Of a stretch of DNA of 55,222 bases, positions 51,635 to 55,222 are shown piece by piece (position 1 is the stretch's first letter; each line of letters begins with the position of its first letter). The position numbers and the translations under genes are program-made. A model generated the notes under the pieces. The model did no database searches, had not been told where the DNA came from, and saw nothing but the letters and a program-made list of their open reading frames with translations. The DNA comes from Nitrosopumilaceae archaeon (GTDB taxonomy: Archaea; Thermoproteota; Nitrososphaeria; Nitrososphaerales; Nitrosopumilaceae), in the NCBI GenBank assembly GCA_028279545.1, contig JANQNN010000051.1, forward strand, positions 1-55,222, given 5' to 3'.

Positions 51635-54600
51635 TTGATTACATTTCTTAAAAGTGTAAAACGCTTACCCTCATACAAATCGACTAGTCTTTTTGGCCTT
51701 TTGTTTTTAATTGTGTTAATTTCAATTTCTGTATCTTCTTCAAATGCGCTGGCAGCAGTTTATGATGGAACAAAAGCAGGAGTAATATTGACTTTTGAGC
51801 ATGCAGAAGATAATCAGCTTACTGAAATTAATAATCATATGTCTGATATGCTTGGAACCATGTCGCCAATTTCAGACCGAGTTGGAAACAGCGGATACAT
51901 AACACAACAACAATTACTTGATTTGCAAGACAGAGGTTTTGAGATATCGTCACACTCAAAAGCACATGAAAGAATTTCGTCATCAACTTCTGCAAGTGTT
52001 TTGTATGATGAACTTGTTCAAAGCAAATTAGATTTAGAAGCTATGGGTTTTGAAATTAACGGATACGTATGGCCATATAACGCAGTTACAAGTGAAGCCT
52101 TTGATATTGTAAAGGAAAATTACTTGTGGACTACATTTTACAGTCCAATTTCTGGCTATCCTGATTACATGACATTAGAATCACTTGAAGATTCATTTGA
52201 AGACCATGGAGTTTATCACCAATACTCACATGGTGTAGGAAATGGATATTCGTTAAATACATTTGTAGAAGTAAAAGATGAGATTGATTATGCAATTGCA
52301 AATAATTTTTTGATAGGTTTCAAATTTCACGGTATACACTCTGGAGGTGGTGGTACTGTAACTCCACCTGCAATGTTTGAAGACATTATTGACTATCTAA
52401 GAGAACAAAGAGATTTAGGAAATCTAGATGTCCTTACAAGAAGTCAAGGACTTGGAATTGATAATGCAGATACTATAGCACCAGTAACTTCTGCATCACC
52501 ACCAGGAGCTGAATACACATCTGTTCAACTAGTTACACTATCATCAAATGAAAATGGAATTACATACTATACTTTAGATGGTTCAGAACCTACTACATCA
52601 AGTGATGTTTACTCTACACCAATTCTGGTATCGTCAACAACTACCCTCAAGTTCTTTTCAGTTGATGATTCAGGAAATGAAGAAATTGTAAATATCGAAG
52701 ATTATACTCTAAATCTTGATGCTGCAGATACTACAGCACCAATTACTAGTGCATCACCCTCTGGTGCAATTTACACCTCTGGGCAACAAGTAGCGCTAAG
52801 TTCAAATGAGAATGGAATAACCTTCTATACTCTTGATGGTTCTGAACCTACTACATCTAGTGCCATTTACTCTTCACCCATTTCAATTCCTACCTCCACT
52901 ACCCTCAAGTTCTTTACAGTCGATAATGCCGGAAACGTCGAACCAGTAACTACAGAAGATTATACAATTTCTATTCCTCCTTCAGCTGAAATTCTCTTTG
53001 ATAATTCCAATTCCACTTTATGTGACACAAACCCATGTACCATTACACTTGATGTTGCACCAGGCAGTGATAGAATGATTATTGTGGTATCTACAGTTGA
53101 AGGTGCCCTAGAACTAATCCAATCAATTGATGTCAATGGAGTTTTAAACAAAGGAGTTCCAGTTGGTTCTCAACAGGTAGGAGCAGGCTCTACTGAACAA
53201 AGTGTAGAGATGTTGCGCATCATGGAGACTGATATCATAGATGGGACAAACACAATTTCAATTAATTTCTCAGGACCTCCATCTGATGCAGGAATCTCTG
53301 TAATGTCCTTTATTGGAATAAAACAACAAGCACCTGAAGTAATAGCACAAAACACAATACTTTCAAGTGCATCAATTTCTACTCCAGTTGATATTCCTAC
53401 TGATGATTCTTTAATAGTCTCAGCTGTTGGTAACGGGCAAGGTGGTGGCTCTTACACACATGGTGCAAATCAAACAGAAAGATTTGACTTTACAGTTCCT
53501 AGTGCATGGCATGCAGTAACTACAGAAATTTTTGAAACTGCAGGTTCAGATGTACAATCTCACACATTTTCAACATCTGCAAACAGACAAGCACAAATTG
53601 TTGCAGTCTTTGCGCCAGCCTTTGAACCAGGACCTGACAACACACCACCAGTAATCACACTTTATGGTGCAAACCCGCAAACTATCGAACAAGGAACAGG
53701 ATACATAGAACTAGGTGCTACCACTGATGATGGTTCGCTAGTTGTAATTGATTCATCAGAGTTTGTTGATGAAGTTGGCACTTACACCATTTACTATGAC
53801 TCAACAGATGCTGCAGGAAATGTAGCAGTTACAGTAACTAGAACAGTAAATGTAATCCCAGATAATACATCACCAGTAATCACACTTGTTGGTGCAAACC
53901 CACAGACAGTCGGACTTGGTTCAGGATACTCAGAACTTGGTGCAACTACGGATGATGGTTCGCTAGTTACAATTAATTCATCAGAGTTTGTTGATGCAGT
54001 TGGCACTTACACCATTTACTATGATTCAACTGATGTTGCAGGAAATGTAGCAGTTACAGTAACTAGAACAGTCAATGTTGTAGATTCTGTTGATGTATTT
54101 GGAATCGTGGAAATTTATCCTACAGCAGAGGGCGGAAATGAATGGTTTATGGATATGGCAAACCCTTCCGCAGATCCTAGATTTAATCCAAAAGGAACAA
54201 TCACCCAAAATCCTGACGGGTCATGGAAGATGCAACAAACCCAGGTGCGAATGATTGTATATTCAACAGATCAATCAACCTATGAAAATACTCCAATTCC
54301 AACATATTCTAGAACGGAACTAGATTCCAAAGGCTATATGCAATTGCCATCTGATTGGAAAAACTTTGAGATAACAGGCTATGTAAAGCTAAACTCACCT
54401 GAGGCTGATGACGAATTTGTTTGGTATGGTAGAGGTGGGGCTCACACTAACTCCAATGGTGGTTGTGAGGGTTCATCATACAAAGGATTCCTTGAATATC
54501 ATGGAACAAGTGCATTTGCAAAAGAATCTTGGCATGTCAATTATGCATTTACTGAAAGAGTACAAAGTACAACCTCATTATTTGACAGATGGATTGGATT

Positions 54601-55222
54601 GAAATATGTCGTGTATAACGAACCTGGTGTAAACTTTGCCCAGCAGGTTCATCAAGAATTATGGCTTGATGATGATACCACTAACAATTGGGTTAAGATA
54701 AATGAGTTTATTGATGACGGCTTTGGTGAGGATGCATCTCATTGTGGTCCGGCATTTGCAGAAAACATGCCAATGACTTGGGGTGGACCTGAAGCTGTTT
54801 TTAGGACAGATGATACGCCGGACTTTGATTTCAAAAATTTGAGTGTAAGAGAAATTCAAGATGTCTTTGCACCAGTTACTACTGCATCACCACCTGGCGC
54901 TACTTACAATTCTGTCCAACAAGTTACTCTAACATCAAATGAAAATGGAATTACATACTATACTCTTAATGGTTCTGAACCTACTACATCTAGTGATGTT
55001 TACTCTACACCAATTCTAATATCAACATCATCTACACTGAAATTCTTTACGGTTGATGATGCAGGAAATGAAGAGGCAGTGAAAACAGAAGACTACACCA
55101 TTGACATTGATACTTCAGATACCACAGCACCAATTACTACTGCAACACCACCTGGCGGCACATACACATCAGCTCTTGTAACACTTGAAGCAAATGAGAC
55201 TGCAACAATATACTATACCACT
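51635..55222 (+). CDS. Giant exported multi-domain surface protein (3' end outside window)
   Basis: At least 1196 residues, open to the right edge. A signal peptide with SLFGLLFLIVLISISVSSSN is followed by a polysaccharide-deacetylase-like domain (to about residue 278) with HSKAH as the second motif and GYVWPYNAVT as the third, but TFEHAED replaces the usual TFDDG. Then come two chitobiase C-terminal-like repeats, an unassigned beta domain, two DUF5011-like Ig repeats, a large carbohydrate-binding-like domain (about 817-1075) and more chitobiase-type repeats. It is probably a cell-surface adhesin or cell-wall enzyme. The start is taken as TTG at 51635. Confidence 0.8.
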   Translation, partial: MITFLKSVKRLPSYKSTSLFGLLFLIVLISISVSSSNALAAVYDGTKAGVILTFEHAEDNQLTEINNHMSDMLGTMSPISDRVGNSGYITQQQLLDLQDRGFEISSHSKAHERISSSTSASVLYDELVQSKLDLEAMGFEINGYVWPYNAVTSEAFDIVKENYLWTTFYSPISGYPDYMTLESLEDSFEDHGVYHQYSHGVGNGYSLNTFVEVKDEIDYAIANNFLIGFKFHGIHSGGGGTVTPPAMFEDIIDYLREQRDLGNLDVLTRSQGLGIDNADTIAPVTSASPPGAEYTSVQLVTLSSNENGITYYTLDGSEPTTSSDVYSTPILVSSTTTLKFFSVDDSGNEEIVNIEDYTLNLDAADTTAPITSASPSGAIYTSGQQVALSSNENGITFYTLDGSEPTTSSAIYSSPISIPTSTTLKFFTVDNAGNVEPVTTEDYTISIPPSAEILFDNSNSTLCDTNPCTITLDVAPGSDRMIIVVSTVEGALELIQSIDVNGVLNKGVPVGSQQVGAGSTEQSVEMLRIMETDIIDGTNTISINFSGPPSDAGISVMSFIGIKQQAPEVIAQNTILSSASISTPVDIPTDDSLIVSAVGNGQGGGSYTHGANQTERFDFTVPSAWHAVTTEIFETAGSDVQSHTFSTSANRQAQIVAVFAPAFEPGPDNTPPVITLYGANPQTIEQGTGYIELGATTDDGSLVVIDSSEFVDEVGTYTIYYDSTDAAGNVAVTVTRTVNVIPDNTSPVITLVGANPQTVGLGSGYSELGATTDDGSLVTINSSEFVDAVGTYTIYYDSTDVAGNVAVTVTRTVNVVDSVDVFGIVEIYPTAEGGNEWFMDMANPSADPRFNPKGTITQNPDGSWKMQQTQVRMIVYSTDQSTYENTPIPTYSRTELDSKGYMQLPSDWKNFEITGYVKLNSPEADDEFVWYGRGGAHTNSNGGCEGSSYKGFLEYHGTSAFAKESWHVNYAFTERVQSTTSLFDRWIGLKYVVYNEPGVNFAQQVHQELWLDDDTTNNWVKINEFIDDGFGEDASHCGPAFAENMPMTWGGPEAVFRTDDTPDFDFKNLSVREIQDVFAPVTTASPPGATYNSVQQVTLTSNENGITYYTLNGSEPTTSSDVYSTPILISTSSTLKFFTVDDAGNEEAVKTEDYTIDIDTSDTTAPITTATPPGGTYTSALVTLEANETATIYYTT
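52469..52974 (+). repeat. Chitobiase-C-like repeats 1 and 2
   Basis: Repeats start at 52469 and 52727. Each encodes an APxTSASP start, then ENGIT(Y/F)YTLDGSEPTTSS and TTLKFF.VD. A third (54860) and a fourth (55118, cut by the edge) follow after other domains. Repeats 1 and 3 are close at the DNA level. Confidence 0.85.
53636..54078 (+). repeat. Two near-identical 225-bp repeats (DUF5011-like)
   Basis: Copy 1 begins at 53636 and copy 2 at 53861 (225 bp, 75 residues apart). Both encode PVITL.GANPQT followed by GATTDDGSLV and GTYTIYYDST. DNA identity is high over most of the length, which points to recent duplication or gene conversion. Confidence 0.85.
54860..55222 (+). repeat. Chitobiase-C-like repeats 3 and 4
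   Basis: Third copy from 54860, fourth from 55118 running off the window. The third shares a long stretch with copy 1 (around 52549-52630 against 54933-55014) with few changes. The array may continue to the right. Confidence 0.8.

Overview
The window is AT-rich archaeal DNA that looks like a marine, Nitrosopumilus-type ammonia-oxidising archaeon (Nitrososphaerota/Thaumarchaeota). The taxon is inferred from gene content: CdvC (Vps4-like) cell division, archaeal EF-1A, S10 and Rpo12, an archaeal-type AspRS, EndA splicing endonuclease, fructose-1,6-bisphosphate aldolase/phosphatase, TrmB and DtxR regulators, leaderless promoters and many small zinc-ribbon proteins. No amo genes, rRNA, tRNA, CRISPR array or insertion sequence was seen.

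Layout. 1-3.2 kb: a DHH phosphoesterase cut by the left edge, with a TTKAK tandem-repeat N-terminus, then DoxX, DUF3179 and a small Cys-Cys membrane protein. 3.3-7.6 kb: a zinc-ribbon protein, RidA, a TrmB regulator, and divergently a cdvC operon headed by two small helical proteins. 7.8-12.2 kb: carA-carB. carB is interrupted by a 22-nt segment that folds into a bulge-helix-bulge (BHB) and, once removed, restores the reading frame exactly. 12.2-16.7 kb: phosphoesterase, SWIM protein, an isolated ATP synthase subunit F, a zinc dehydrogenase, an LsrF-type aldolase and an NTF2-like protein. 16.8-22.1 kb: branched-chain amino acid genes (possible Leu-rich leader peptide, ilvB, ilvN, leuA, usp, leuB). 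22.2-28.2 kb: small proteins, aspS with a NusA-like KH gene, and an OppD-type ATPase. 28.3-31.7 kb: VTT membrane protein, two DNA glycosylases and TldD. 31.7-36.3 kb: a histidine kinase/HPt/receiver set, PIN-ATPase-KH protein and DtxR. 36.4-40.2 kb: small and exported proteins and a TauE-type permease. 40.2-42.5 kb: a hot-dog protein next to a tandem short-chain dehydrogenase resembling the N-terminal half of the Chloroflexus malonyl-CoA reductase. 42.7-48.5 kb: small proteins, endA, a DUF47 protein, DNA ligase and FBP aldolase/phosphatase. 48.6-51.3 kb: EF-1A, rpsJ, rpo12, zinc-finger genes and a tiny ribbon-helix-helix gene. 51.6 kb to the right edge: a giant exported surface protein that continues beyond the window.

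The most notable signal is the apparent BHB mini-intron in carB, with the gene for the enzyme class that would cut it (endA) in the same window. Other leads are the possible leader ORFs ahead of ilvB and of the surface protein, the cdvC operon, and the tandem SDR as a candidate for an open step in carbon fixation.
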